Source of the DNA: Nipponacmea schrenckii
Lineage: Eukaryota > Mollusca > Gastropoda > Lottiidae
Length of the DNA: 64,000 nt
Reading direction: 5' to 3'
Assembly: GCA_030562195.1 (NCBI GenBank)
Contig: JAUJPP010000012.1
Location: forward strand, 15,314,001-15,378,000
Below, piece by piece: positions 33,599 to 45,679 of this stretch. Position numbers and translations under genes: made by a program. Position 1 is the first letter of the stretch, and each line of letters begins with the position of its first letter. A model generated the notes under the pieces. The model saw only the letters and a program-made list of their open reading frames with translations, made no database searches and was not told where the DNA came from.

Positions 33599-33935
33599 AA
33601 TGGCCCGTATGCACCAAATACTGTCAAATTAAGGAGAATAGAATTATTTTAAACCTTAAATAGATTTATTTAATTTATTTAAAGATAATTCTATTTTTGT
33701 GTATGCACCAACTAACAATTAACTAAATATATTTATCTCTACCTTAATTGAAATTCTAATTTCCATTCGAACCACACACTATATATTATGATAAAAGAGT
33801 CTAAAGATTGATCACTTCGACAGATTTCTATTTTTATATTGTTATTGTGGGTTGGAAGTCCGAAACTAATCTGGGATCTTACAGTTTTTTCAGTTAACAA
33901 ACAGGAACTTTTGAACTTTACACGAGGATTCTAAC

Positions 33936-34303
33936 ATGGATTCGCTGACAACAAATCGTGGCATCGAATCTCTTAAGATTTGCCTTAGCAACCTAACCAC
34001 AGAAGCTAAGCAAAAAGACGCAGCTAGAAAACGAGTGCAAAAACTTGGGGGAGGGCAAGAGCCTACAGAATTGGATAACGTCTTTCAAAAGATTCCTGCC
34101 CTCAGACGTTTGATCCTTTAGCTGTTACAGATGACGAGGACGAAAGGCCAAGCACGAATGTCTTTATTTCATATGAAATCTGAGTACAAAAGAGTCGAGC
34201 ACGTGAAAAGGTTGGAACTTTTACAGATAATGGTGGATAAGGCAAAGCAGGAAAGGGGTGGTGGAACAGATTATGACTACAGTAGCAGTTTTATGAACCT
34301 GTA
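33936..34303 (+). pseudogene. Myb/SANT-like DNA-binding protein of a Harbinger-type element, partial
   Basis: The frame reads MDSLTTNRGIESLKICLSN, then EAKQKDAARKRVQKLGGG and LDNVFQKIPALRR. Myb/SANT-like proteins of PIF/Harbinger transposons often have this pattern: a basic helix ending in a triple-glycine and an acidic/proline tail. After a stop at 34121 another frame (34176-34303) continues with MKSEYKRVEHVKRLELLQI and GGGTDYDYSSSFMNL, the usual C-terminal helix and end. The N-terminal SANT helices are missing, so the gene is broken. Confidence 0.55.
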
Positions 34304-35928
34304 ATTGTCTGTGGATTGAATATACCTACAAGTGTAATGGATTAGTCCTAATTAAATTAAGTTACTTAGTAGGAATAGGAACTCAAAATTGAGAGAATAT
34401 ACATGTAGGTATAGGCATATACAGTCAATACTGGTCATGCGGTCACCTCTATTCAGCGTGACCCTGCTCTAACGGTCATTCAAATTTCCTCCATTGCGAT
34501 TTGCAATTAAATTTACCTGTATTTGTACTAACCTGTCTAACCCACTAACGGTCAATCAGTTTTATCCCAAGCGGTCATATAATCCTGTTAATTAACGGCC
34601 AATTGATAGGTGAAATACAATCAGATTGAATCCACGATGTTCTATTGACCTTGACTTCTTTGATCATGTGTTGGCTTTTTTTATTACTTAATCTTTTAAT
34701 CTTAATCCTGACATTTACTTATAAAGCATCATATTGGATATTGACATGTAAACATGTGTGTATTTCCCCCCTCATCATGACTCCCATCATGACTTCCTCG
34801 GAGGAACAACGTAAACATGACGAAGAAAATGTCGGCCCTCACACATCAGAATTCTTGACGATGATAGTTTGCCGGTCATTGAGAATCCTCCTTTTAACAG
34901 TTATAAATTCGACATAAAGTTTAATTAAATGTCATTGGCAGGTTATTTACTATTGAAATTTTCCTATTCCTAACAAAAACTGTGCGTAATTATAAAAGTT
35001 TTAACGTTATTTTCTGCTTACTACTAGGATATGAAACACTTACTATTTATAGACAAATCGGAACGACCACGAGAAACATTTTTACCGTCGTTTTTCTCAG
35101 TATTGGTGTCATTCAAAACACTTCGTTTTTTTCATGTTTAACCGGAAGTATATCGTCGGTGAAAGTTATCTTTAACTCAGCATTTTTAACTTCGTGATGT
35201 GATGTATGACAGTATGTTCAGAAAATTGAAGTCTCAATAATGATGAATATAACTAAACATTTATGGCATTGAAATACATTTTACAGTTACTAAGCCCTGC
35301 TTCCTCCACCTGTATTCAACAGCCACCTCTATTAAGCACCACATCCAGCCACTTCCCTTGACTGGTTGCTTAATACAGGTTTGTCTGTAGCTTACTATTT
35401 TATCAATTAAAGGAGTAAATCTACTCACCTAACATATTGATATGTTTACCCAATCTTACAGAGATCTTATTCAATATCGATATGGCTAGTTTAAGGAAAG
35501 TAGAATATATCACCTCACGACGTTGAACCAAGCTGCTGATATTATTGATGGGTACATCTATACGAGACCATTCCCTCCCTACCAAGATCAAGGCACCGCG
35601 TATTCGCAAGAAAGTTTACAGAGAAACGTCTGGTACGCCTTAAGCAGCGACTGGAACTTGGTCAGTAGACCTATTTTGACATTACAAAGTGTAAGCATTG
35701 TTGTTATGAGTATTATTAAAGTATATATTTCAAGTTGTATTGTTTTCTTTACTGATTATCTACGAAACGGCTATTTTACGGACAGTATAATATGTTCTAT
35801 ACAGTAACGCAGGTGTCACAATATTAATTGACAGGTCATGTGACAAACACAAATTAACATAAAAAGCCTTTTTGACTTATTATTTCCAAATCATATTTTT
35901 TTTTTGTAAATTATGATAAGAATAATTG

Positions 35929-35985
35929 GGGGCGCGGGGGGGGGGGGGGGTTGGGTCTTTCCAAAGTTTTAGGGTTAGGGTCTAG
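35929..35985 (+). repeat. G-run and TTAGGG-like tract
   Basis: A run of 15 G at about 35937-35951 (after GGGGGCGC) is followed by TTGGGTC and TTAGGGTTAGGGTCTAGGG. Four or more G tracts lie close together, so a quadruplex is possible. It may be an interstitial telomere-like remnant or a homopolymer expansion inside the transposon. Confidence 0.6.
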
Positions 35986-36399
35986 GGAGTGGAAATGCGC
36001 ATAATGAATAACGGAAGAGGCTGGATTAGTAACATATTTTACTGGTTGTGACCCCACCGATTATCTAATCCTATCTGGATTATTCAATGTTGAAGTCTGA
36101 GGTAACAAGCATGAGCAATAATGTGCACTCAACTGTTTTAAGCTGTCTGTTGGCACGTCTTACTAATGGGAGGACACCGTTAAAGTGTACATGCATAAAT
36201 TTCACTAAAAATGTCGTAAAATCAGTGACCGTCTTATGGCTATGCCCTAAATAATGCTCCATTTTTAAACATCGATTATTAAATACATTTAAGGTAATTC
36301 TATGTGGTGCATACATAATATGAAATTAAGTTAAAAGTTAATGTTATTCAGGCAGGTTAGAATTAAATAAGGCTTAACTTCATTTGGTGCATACGGGCC

Positions 36400-37659
36400 A
36401 ATATCTTAGAATAAACGATTTTTGCACTAAAAATAGATGCGTCTCTGTTTTGTCAACTTGTTATTCTTCGTCGGACGAACAGTGTACATAGGCCTATAAA
36501 TGCGATGCAAATAAACAAATAATTATGAATCGAACCCAGACGTGCACAAACAGTCTACATTGTATTAGCACTAAACTGGCAGTATCTGTCTACATCAAAA
36601 CAACAGTTAATTCCTCGTCTAAATGTTTTAAATTGGACATTAATGAGCCTGACTGTAAACTGACCATAAACTGACGGAAACGTTGCATAAACTTTAACCA
36701 GTGATTATTGTTCAATAAAGCTGTGCCTATATATCGTATTCACAATTGCTAAATGCCATTTAAAGACTTTAAGGAGTAAATGGTTAAGTGCTAACATTGT
36801 TCAAAACCTTGGACGAATTAATGGTATTTAGCAAAGATATTTTAAATTCATCATCATAATAAAGTGGTAAAAATCTCAATATTCAGAAATAATACTTTCT
36901 TCGTAGGTCGAACAATTGTTTGCTTCAATTTATGAATACCATGTTACAAAATTTATTATTCTTATCGCCAATTTAAATGGTATATAGTTTTAAAAGATAA
37001 TTTGTAACCAAATGAAGAGAAGACATTCAAGATATAAACCAAGTTGCCAGTCCTGTCTATTTCATTCTGAAAATTTAAAAAAGGACCTCTTGATAATATG
37101 GTGATAATAATGTGTCATTATTGACTGTCCTAGATATCTTTAGATACCATGACCTGGGGCTCCTATGCCTCGTTTGGGCTTCTTTATTGTTATCTTAGGA
37201 TCCTTATAGACTGTCCTAGATATTGTAGACTAAGACCAAGTCCACACACCTGCCTGGTTTGATTTAAACAATATTTTATTCCAGTATATACATTTTATAG
37301 ATACATATAAACAAGATAGGACTTGTCGGGTGAGGTTGTGTCTGTGAACTGGGTGAAATTTATTGATTCTTTTTTAGCATAAAATGGTTAATATATATTA
37401 GAAAATAATAATTATAGAATGGAAAAACTTCATTGTAAAGTGGGAATATATTTGTGTTTAAACTGAACAATATCTAAATATTTCTTTTGGAGTTACTTCC
37501 TACCGTGAAGACGGTCGCTGTGTATCCAATGTAAACGACTGACGCGGTCGTATCAACACTCAGTCTAGTAATATATCAACATCTTCTCCGGTAAATCTGG
37601 AAATTTTATAAACATCACATTACCCGACTGTTTACGGGCGTATAGATTTCTCAAGCGAT
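36400..37659. repeat. Dispersed repeat remnants between transposons
   Basis: 36420-36680 is the right half of the repeat that starts at 33345. 36930-37262 matches 10568-11110 (AAGACATTCAAGATATAAAC, AGACTGTCCTAGATAT). The rest to 37659 is AT-rich with no gene recognised, apart from a locally CpG-richer stretch near 37505-37560 just before the LINE ORF1; it may be that element's 5' region. Confidence 0.5.
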
Positions 37660-38615
37660 ATGGCAAAATTAATTGACAATATCAAAAGACGAATCTATTC
37701 CGATTCTAGCTTCCAAGAAAGAAAGCGTGTTTGTGAAGCCATAGAAACCCTTGAACGAGACCTGGACGATATGGAAGCCGATAACGTCAGTACCCCCGGT
37801 GCAGAAATACCCCCAAAAAGAAATATTAATGATGAAAATGATCCTGCACTATGACAGCTAGCAAACAAAGTAGCCAATCTAATACTCCCCCAACTCAAGT
37901 CTATGATAACTGAGTCAAACAACAAATTGAAACATCTCCTTACATCTACCCTAGACCGACTCGAAGTAGATAATAAGCAAAAAGATCTGAAAATAATGCA
38001 TTTGACTAATAAATTAGATGAACTTGAACAATATTCTAGGCGTGACTCTGTCAGAATAAATCGGGTTGAAGAACTTCAGGGGGAATCGACTGACGACCTT
38101 GTGGTTATGATAGGTAAATCATAGGTAAATCCATTACAGGCATGGAAGCTGTAATGATATTAATCGCAGCCATAGAGTAGGAATTATCAGTGAATACAAA
38201 CGAAAAGGTGTGCAGAGACCTATAATACTAGTAGTCAAATTTACTCGACATATTACTAAGTGGGCTTTTATAAAAAAAAAAAGAAAGTTCCTCAAAAATA
38301 TACAATCTTTACCAGACACTCTCCTGTGCCTGAAGAAGAACAAACACTTTATCAATGATGATCTTATAAAAATAAGGGCTCAGTTAGATTCTAGGGTTCA
38401 AAGGAAAGAAAATTGAGAGTAACGGGGATGTTGATAGTATCATATATGATAAGTCAGGGGAGGTTAGGCTTATCAAAACTGAAAGTGACTACACTGATCT
38501 TCAAAAAAAGGCTCAGTCTAGTGATCAGAATAATAACTCCTGGAAATGGTTCACCTTTGGTGTCATAAACATCAAGATTTTAAAAACCAATAACAAATGC
38601 CATTGAATTCCTAGT
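37660..38615 (+). mobile_element. LINE ORF1 (coiled-coil plus nucleic-acid-binding type), pseudogene
   Basis: ATG at 37660 opens MAKLIDNIKRRIYSDSSFQE, then an acidic linker to a stop at 37852. The coiled coil continues from about 37903 (LTNKLDELEQYSRRDSVRI), a hallmark of CR1/L2-type ORF1. Frames then shift through GMEAVM and INRSHRVG-like sequence to RPIILVVKFTRHITKWAFI and NDDLIKIRAQLDSRVQ (38210-38416), then KSGEVRLIKTESD and WKWFTFGVI. It is not the same subfamily as the ORF1 at 8.1 kb. No ORF2 follows; the 84-bp array starts directly after it. Confidence 0.7.
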
Positions 38616-38624
38616 CTATGTTAC

Positions 38625-39355
38625 ACTTAAAGTAACGTTTAGGCTCTTATTTATCAATAGTTGACTATTATAGAAAATTTTAGTGTATGCTTACACTTAT
38701 ACTTATACATAGTAACCTTTAGTCAGGCTCTTATTTATCAATAGTTGACTATTATAGAATATTTTAGAGTATGCTTACACTTATACTTATACATGGTCAC
38801 CTTAGTCAGGCTCTTATTTATCAATAGTTGACTATTATAGATATTTTAGAGTATGCTTACACTTATACTTATACATGGTCACCTTTAGTCAGGCTCTTAT
38901 TTATCAATAGTTGACTATTATAGAATATTTTAGAGTATGCTTACACTTATACTTATACATGGTCACCTTTAGTCAGGCTCTTATTTATCAATAGTTGACT
39001 ATTATAGAATATTTTAGAGTATGCTTACACTTATACTTATACATGGTCACCTTTAGTCAGGCTCTTATTTATCAATAGTTGACTATTATAGAATATTTTA
39101 GAGTATGCTTACACTTATACTTATACATGGTCACCTTTAGTCAGGCTCTTATTTATCAATAGTTGACTATTATAGAATATTTTAGTGTATGCTTACACTT
39201 ATACTTATACATAGTCACCTTTAGTCAGGCTCTTATTTATCAATAGTTGACTATTATAGAATATTTTAGTGTATGCTTACACTTATACTTATACATAGTC
39301 ACCTTTAGTCAGGCTCTTATTTATCAATAGTTGACTATTATAGTTTTAAAGTTTG
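38625..39355 (+). repeat. 84-bp tandem array, nine copies
   Basis: AGGCTCTTATTTATCAATAG recurs from 38641 at 83-84-base steps to 39311. Each unit contains TTGACTATTATAGAATATTT and CTTACACTTATACTTATACA. Copies are almost identical, so expansion was recent. Confidence 0.9.
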
Positions 39356-40540
39356 TATACTTATGACTTAACAGGACTGAGGTCATTTATCATATTGACA
39401 TTAGAAATTGAGTATCCTTACACTTCATACTTAACATTCACGTTACCAGTCCTTTATCAAAGTTGCACATAGAATTTTTACAGATCTACAAAATACATTC
39501 ACGTTTAAGCCTATTATCAATATTGATATATCCAATATTCAGAGTATGTGTAACATACTAACATGGTCACCTTGGTGTCAATATTATCAATAGTTGATAT
39601 TTAAATATGCTTTAGAATAATGCTACTTGGAACTTATAATGGTCATATCATCTATTATCAATAGTTGACATCCAATGCAAATTTTAGTATGTTACACATA
39701 TATAATGGACCTTTAGTCAGGACATTCAATAGTTGACATAAGTATAGGTATGCTTACATATTGTATACATGGTCACCTAAAATCTAGGCTCTATATTTAC
39801 AGATATTGACTTAAGAATATGCTCTAAGTTATGCTTACACTTATATTATCGAATGGATGAGTTGGTAGTCATGGTGGTTATTTATCAATGTTGATAACTA
39901 AATATTTTAGGTATGCATTACCACTTATACTTATATCATGGTCATTAGGCACTTTGAGATTTATCAATATTGAATTATAGTAATATTAGTATGAATTATA
40001 CTTATACATTCACTTTAGCAGATTCTTTGGACAATAGTTGTACAATTATGAATCATTTAGAGATGAACTATATTATAACAAATCGCCTTTATCAGGTCTT
40101 ATTTATCAAGTTTGATAAACGAAAATATCTTACTGATTTTAACTTAACTTATATTATCTGTCACCTTAAGCTTATTTAATGATAATTTAGTTAATGGTCG
40201 AAATTAACCTATACAGATCACCATTATTCATCTATGTTGTGCAATAAATATGAACTCAACCAATTGGCTTAGGCATGGTGATCATAAAGTCATTGTGACT
40301 TTAATACTTGAGCAATCACAAGTACAAGATGTCTATTAATGGTCGAAAATTCATGGGTCAATAATTGATTAATCATAATGATTTAGTGAGTGCTAGGGAA
40401 CTGCATATTTCAGTTGATACAAATCGGTGATCAATATTAAAACAAAGTGTGATATTCATAGGTATTTTGGTAGAATTTAACTGTTTTATACAGTACCTTA
40501 TGTATTTATAATAATAATATTACTATAAGATATATAAGTG
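39356..40540. repeat. Degraded continuation of the 84-bp array
   Basis: Fragments such as TTATCAATAGTTGACAT, CTTACACTTATA and CATGGTCACC continue with many small insertions and deletions. The change from near-perfect to heavily broken units is abrupt. Real decay or poor consensus sequence would both look like this. Confidence 0.5.
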
Positions 40541-41230
40541 AATCTTCTGTGATATTTCAGGTACACATTGTAGCTGCTATCTCTCATATTGAAATGAAAA
40601 ATGCAAGAAGATATCAGCATTGGGGCTCTTTTACAAAGTTGCATGAAAAGGACATGTTTAAATTTTTGAAACATAATCTTGAAGATATGTTATACTACCG
40701 TCATATATTCTACAGCAGACATGAGTCTTCTTTATTAGATCAATAAAGGTTTGCGAATAATTGTATATCACGACGAAATCTTGTTGCTAAAAAGGGCTGG
40801 ATTTAGTGATCATATGTGAGAATATCACGGAATATACGATAAGTCTGGATTCAGGAGAGTAATTCTAGTATTCAGATGCGATTGGTTACAGAATAGGTAC
40901 CGATTTATTTGTTCTCTTACAATAGTTTGATCGAATCTGGAAGCATCTTCAAAATCTTTGGGGCAACCATCTGTTACTTGTTCTATTAAGAAAATGAAAA
41001 TGTAGAAACAATACTAAGATATGTCATTAATAAGAATCCTTAGACGCTTAGCTCGAATAACTGGTAGCCTTTATTCGGAAGATGAAATTTTCTGGTGAAT
41101 ATCAATGAATGCAGCAGTTCCTGTTACAATCTGGTACAGATATATATTAGATAATTGAAACGCGAATGTTAAAATGATTAAGAAATGTATCTTGTTATTC
41201 GAACCTAATTGAAATACAGTTCTTCAAGTT
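40541..41230 (-). pseudogene. Third, badly degraded copy of the SHYCR-type gene
   Basis: On the minus strand, TCTTCAAGATTATGTTTCAA and AAACATGTCC align with the same positions in the copies at 42.5 and 45.0 kb, as do the flanks (ATATATAAGTGAATCTTCTGTG on +). Frames are destroyed by indels. It marks a third tandem unit of the duplicated block. Confidence 0.45.
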
Positions 41231-42484
41231 AATTCTTCTACAAGAAGTGGAAGATATGAGAAATCCATTATATCACGATTCAGTTCTCTATAGCAAGTTC
41301 TTCTCTGATGTACCACTCTGCGAGGGTCAATGATGAATATTGTGATGACGTGACTAAGAAGTTGTATGGTCAGCCTATTTTCGACTTTTAAGATTAAAAT
41401 TTTTTGTTTGGGAAATTTTGGGATTTTAAGTCTGACTAGCCCAAAAGATTTAACAGGAAAACAGCACCCCCTGTATTTTGTAAAAAATATTATTATATTA
41501 TGGCTCAATATCCGTTTTGGTTAAACTTTGATATTTATTAAAACGAGAAATTTTGAAGGGTTGTTATCCTTAATTCATTTGAATTCCCTTTCCAGATTCC
41601 TTCTGACAAAAGTCCCCAAAAGAATTTTACAGAACTAAAAAAATTGAAATTAACTATTTTTGATATCCCAAAATTAAATTTGGGGATATTACCCTTTTAA
41701 TATGTCAAAAATATCAAGATTTCAAACCGAAAAAGCATTTAACGTTTAAAAATATATTATAATGAGGCAATCGCAAATGAAATTGAATATTGGTAAAATG
41801 ACCTTATTGACATGTAAATACAATTCAGGATTTCAATTGTCCGACAAAATTGCCTAATCTTACAGAATTCTCAAAATCAAAAATTATCATTAAATTGAAT
41901 AGATTAGTATGGTGGTCCCTTTAAATCACCTTGGTGTAATAATTCAAAGGGATCAAGGGCCCCCAATCTCCGAATTATGGACGACACTTTGGGATTTTCC
42001 ATCAATTGATAGGTAAAATTAATGAATTATTTTACATTTCGTACGATTCTTGTGGGCAATTTTTTTATACTTTTTAAAATTGTAAGGGGAATGCAATTAT
42101 AAAAATCGAATGATTTTGGGGTTTTGGGGTAAAGGGAAAAATACTTTGATTTTAAATCAATTTCGACCAAACTTATTTAAGAGATTTGTTCACATTGAAA
42201 AAATATCAATAATTATTACTTTTTGTGCATTTGTGGGAAATTGGACTTATATGTGTGATCCATAAATTTGTGAATTAATTGAGAACAAATACCGATTCAT
42301 TGAATTATAAGTTCACTGGGCAATAACACAGATCTTGGAAAATGCTGGGAAATGCTTTGGTGGATAATTAAACCTAGAAATTTAAAACAAATGTTAGTAT
42401 TCATCAGATTGGTAGAATATTGAACAATAGTTTATAAACTTATTATATATAATAATAATATTATATAAATATATAAGTGAATTT

Positions 42485-43205
42485 TGTGATTTTCAGGTGA
42501 AATCGTTCCCATTTTGGCAGCAACGCACGTATCGCATTGGTCTTTTCGTGGCATGAAAATGGACATGTTTAACTTTTTGAACATAATCTTGAAGTATGTA
42601 TATACTACAAGTCCTTGTTCTGCTGCGACTGCGTCTTCTTTATAACGCTCAAACAGGTCAATAACTTTAGTACCCGGCTGAAGAAATCTTTTATCCTTAT
42701 GAGCTGGTATTTTACGACAGTAGTGGGAATCAACGCACGGAATATTGATAAGTCATGTCTTAAGATAACAGTATCATCAGACATTTTCTGAGTAGGTCCC
42801 GATCTTGTTTTCTCCTTACATAGTTTATCAGCAACATCATCGGAACCATCTTCAACTTTAATACTTAACCAATCTGTTATTGTTCTTTCGGCAATACCCA
42901 AAGTAGAACAGAACATTGAAGTATTGTCCCATTTGGCATCCTTAGAGTGTATCGATAACTGGTAGCCCTCTTATCGGAAGATGACATTTTCTGTGTAATA
43001 TCAATCGATGCTGCCAATGTCCTTACAACGGACTTTCTTTCAGCCCAATTTCCCAAAATGATTTAAAAATACTATCTCTGTCTACTTCAGAAAATTTATT
43101 ACAGTTTCTCAAGTTAGATTTTCTACAAAAGTTTGATTCGCATCTGGATCCTATTTTCCTGACTTCATTCTCTATACCTCTTCTGCTTGTATTTACCTCT
43201 CCTTT
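42485..43205 (-). pseudogene. Cys/His-rich invertebrate repeat protein (SHYCR / DQCDTC motifs), copy A
   Basis: On the minus strand, pieces in changing frames read: NEVRKIGSRCESNFCRKSN and CNKFSEVDRDSIFKSFW (43175-43050), then GNWAERKSVVRTLAASIDIT, SYRYTLRMPNGT, and STLGIAERTITDWLSIKVED. Next come CVDSHYCRKIP, TKVIDLFERYKED and FMPRKDQCDTCVAAKMG. I know this order from anonymous proteins repeated through mollusc and arthropod genomes, probably transposon-borne; I cannot name the family. At least three frameshifts are present, and it stops abruptly near 42485. Confidence 0.5.
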
Positions 43206-43213
43206 CAGTCTCT

Positions 43214-43905
43214 TTATGCTGTTTTGTTTCTTTTTCGCTCAAAAATCTGAGATAATCGGTCGCCTTTTAGGAATTTTGTTTGGGATTGACCATCCAGTTT
43301 CAGGATTTTTATGGATTTTTGGCAACGTGTAGATATGACGTTGGCGAACATTTGAATCCGCGGAAAGGTAGTCAAACTGGGAATCTGAAATATATTTTTT
43401 TGATACAAGGAATCGCACAACACAGCAGCTGCCTTTATCGCTTTTCCGAATAATTATGTTATTATCATTTTTTGACTAATAGCTTTTCTCTCAAAATTTG
43501 TCAAATTATTTTTCTCGTTTACCAGCGGCAAATGAGAACCTCTGAATACATGTTGTCGCAAATTGAAGGTATCCTATTGTCAATCGCGCTATCTGGTGGA
43601 GTCAGGCCAGATTTTTCCGTAAATTTCGTTCGTTTACCGCGGCCAAGCTTTTCGCGAAAGAAATAGTTAAGTTTAAATTAACTTCTTCGATCGACGATAA
43701 AATTGGTTCACTTGAGGTTGGTTTTGCCACAAGTGCAAACGTAAGTCCTCGGCCTAATATGCGCAATTCTACGAGAGTAAGTTTACGGTGACCAAGGTTA
43801 ACAACCGTCTGACCTAAACTACTTCCCCCGCGATCAGTTTAAATGGGAACCCATTTAGCACAGATACTTCGGGCAGTGGGGGCGTCCAGCGGACGTGATC
43901 CGAGT
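43214..43905 (-). mobile_element. Penelope-like RT N-terminal region, copy A, joined to the SHYCR gene
   Basis: On the minus strand: QTVVNLGHRKLTLVELRILG, FREKLGRGKRTKFTEKSGLT, RKSDKGSCCVVRFLVSKKYI, then IYTLPKIHKNPETGWSIPN and RRPIISDF followed by a stop. These are the N-terminal and first palm motifs of Penelope-like RT, in several frames. The rest of the RT is absent; the sequence runs straight into the SHYCR-type gene. Confidence 0.65.
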
Positions 43906-44960
43906 TTAAAATACAGATGTGATGTCACCCTTTGTTTTTTGCGTACCAATATCCAACAAATTGGTACTGGCAAGTGGCCTAATCTATTAATTGGTGATAT
44001 CCAAGATTCAAAGTATGGTGGTGCATATAAATCACCTTGGTGTAATATGTCAAAGTATCAAGATTTCAAATTGCTTCTGAAAAATTGCTATTGGAACGTT
44101 AAAAATCATCCATCTATCGAATGAGGACAATCGCAAAGTGCAAGATTCGAAGTATGGTGGTCCATATAAATGACCTTAGTGTGACATGTCAAATACGAAG
44201 TATCAGGATTTCATATTGATACCGACAAAATTGCCTATATCGTTACAGAATTGCTACAGAAATGCCAAAATTCATACATTAAATATCGAATGATGAGTTG
44301 GAGTATGGTGGTCCATTTAAATCACCTTGGTGTAATAACTCAAATCAAAGGTATCAAGGACCACCATACTCCGAATTATGGATGAGGCACTTTGGGATTC
44401 TCATCAATTGATAGAGTAATATCTAATGAATTATTTTAGCTATTTCTGTAGCGATTCTGTGTGGACAATTTTGTTGGTAGCAATTTGAAATCATTGTAGA
44501 GTGGAACTGACATATTATAACACAATCGCCTAAGTCGATTTTAAGGGTTTGGAGTAAAGCGGAAAAATACTTCTGATTTTAACATCATATTTCTGACCAA
44601 ACTTATTTAATGATGATTTGTTCACAGTTGAAAAACATATCACCACTCACATTGATTATCTTTGTTGTGCAGTTTGACTCGGAGAAATTGGACTTAGGTA
44701 TGTGTGATCCATAAATTTGTGACATTAACTTGAGCAACACAATACACGATTGCATTGAATGTCATAAGTTCACTGGGTCAATATGACACAGATCTTAGGA
44801 AAGTGCTAGGGAAATGCTTTGGTGGATAATTAAACCTAGAAATTAAAACAAATGTGTAGTATTCATCAGATTGGTAGAATATTGAACAATAGTTTATAAA
44901 CTTATTATATATAATAATAATATTATATAAATATATAAGTGAATTTTGTGATTTTCAGGT
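43906..44960. repeat. Internal part of the duplicated block with ~155-bp subrepeats
   Basis: Units starting near 43990, 44140 and 44290 share AGTATGGTGGTCCATATAAA and TCACCTTGGTGTAATA. The block 44000-44950 aligns with 41600-42480 in the left unit, where many bases differ by small indels and homopolymer shifts. Confidence 0.6.
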
Positions 44961-45675
44961 GAAATCGTTCCCATTTTGGCAGCAATGCACGTATCGCATT
45001 GGTCTTTTCGTGGCATGAAAATGGACATGTTTAACTTTTTGAACATAATCTTGAAGTATGTATATACTACAAGTCCTTGTTCTGCTGCGACTGCGTCTTC
45101 TTTATAACGCTCAAACAGGTCAATAACTTTAGTACCCGGCTGAAGAAATCTTTTATCCTTATAAGCTGGTATTTTACGACAGTAGTGGGAATCAACGCAC
45201 GGAATATTGATAAGTCATGTCTTAAGATAATTAACAGTATCATCAGACATTTTCTGAGTAGGTCCCGATCTTGTTTTCTCCTTACATGGTTTATCAGCAA
45301 CATCATCTACATCATCGGAACCATCTTCAACTTTAAGACTTAACCAATCTGTTATTGTTCTTTCGGCAATACCCAAAGTAGAACAGAACATTGAAGTATT
45401 GTCCCATTTGGCATCCTTAGAGTGTATCGATAACTGGTAGCCCTCTTATCGGAAGATGACATTTTCTGTGTAATATCAATCGATGCTGCCAATGTCCTTA
45501 CAACGGACTTTCTTTCAGCCCAATTTCCCAAAATGATTTAAAAATACTATCTCTGTCTACTTCAGAAAATTTATTACAGTTTCTCAAGTTAGATTTTCTA
45601 CAAAAGTTTGATTCGCATCTGGATCCTATTTTCCTGACTTCATTCTCTATACCTCTTCTGCTTGTATTAACCTCT
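44961..45675 (-). pseudogene. Cys/His-rich invertebrate repeat protein (SHYCR / DQCDTC motifs), copy B
   Basis: Almost identical to copy A, offset by 2475 bases. A small insertion here restores the reading frame through MSDDTVNYLKT, stop, LINIPCVDSHYCRKIPAYKD, so this copy needs only the TGA to be read through in that part. It otherwise shares the same breaks, showing that most damage predates the duplication. Confidence 0.5.
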
Positions 45676-45679
45676 CCTT

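Larger units (their letters stand above)
33602..36399. mobile_element. DNA transposon with 18-bp perfect terminal inverted repeats (PIF/Harbinger-like)
   Basis: GGCCCGTATGCACCAAAT at 33602-33619 is matched exactly, inverted, at 36382-36399. The flanking trinucleotide AAT is present on both sides. Weaker inner copies of TATGCACCA occur near 33700 and 36305 in opposite orientation. Inside is a Myb/SANT-like ORF, the second protein typical of PIF/Harbinger elements; no transposase was recognised. The interior has repeated CGGTCA/TGACCG-type words (34430-34620) and a G-rich tract. The related repeat at 3.9 kb lacks the insertion. Confidence 0.65.

Noticed and set aside
38625..39355. CRISPR-like regular repeats
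   Set aside because: Units are head-to-tail 84-bp repeats without unique spacers, in a eukaryotic genome; this is a tandem array.
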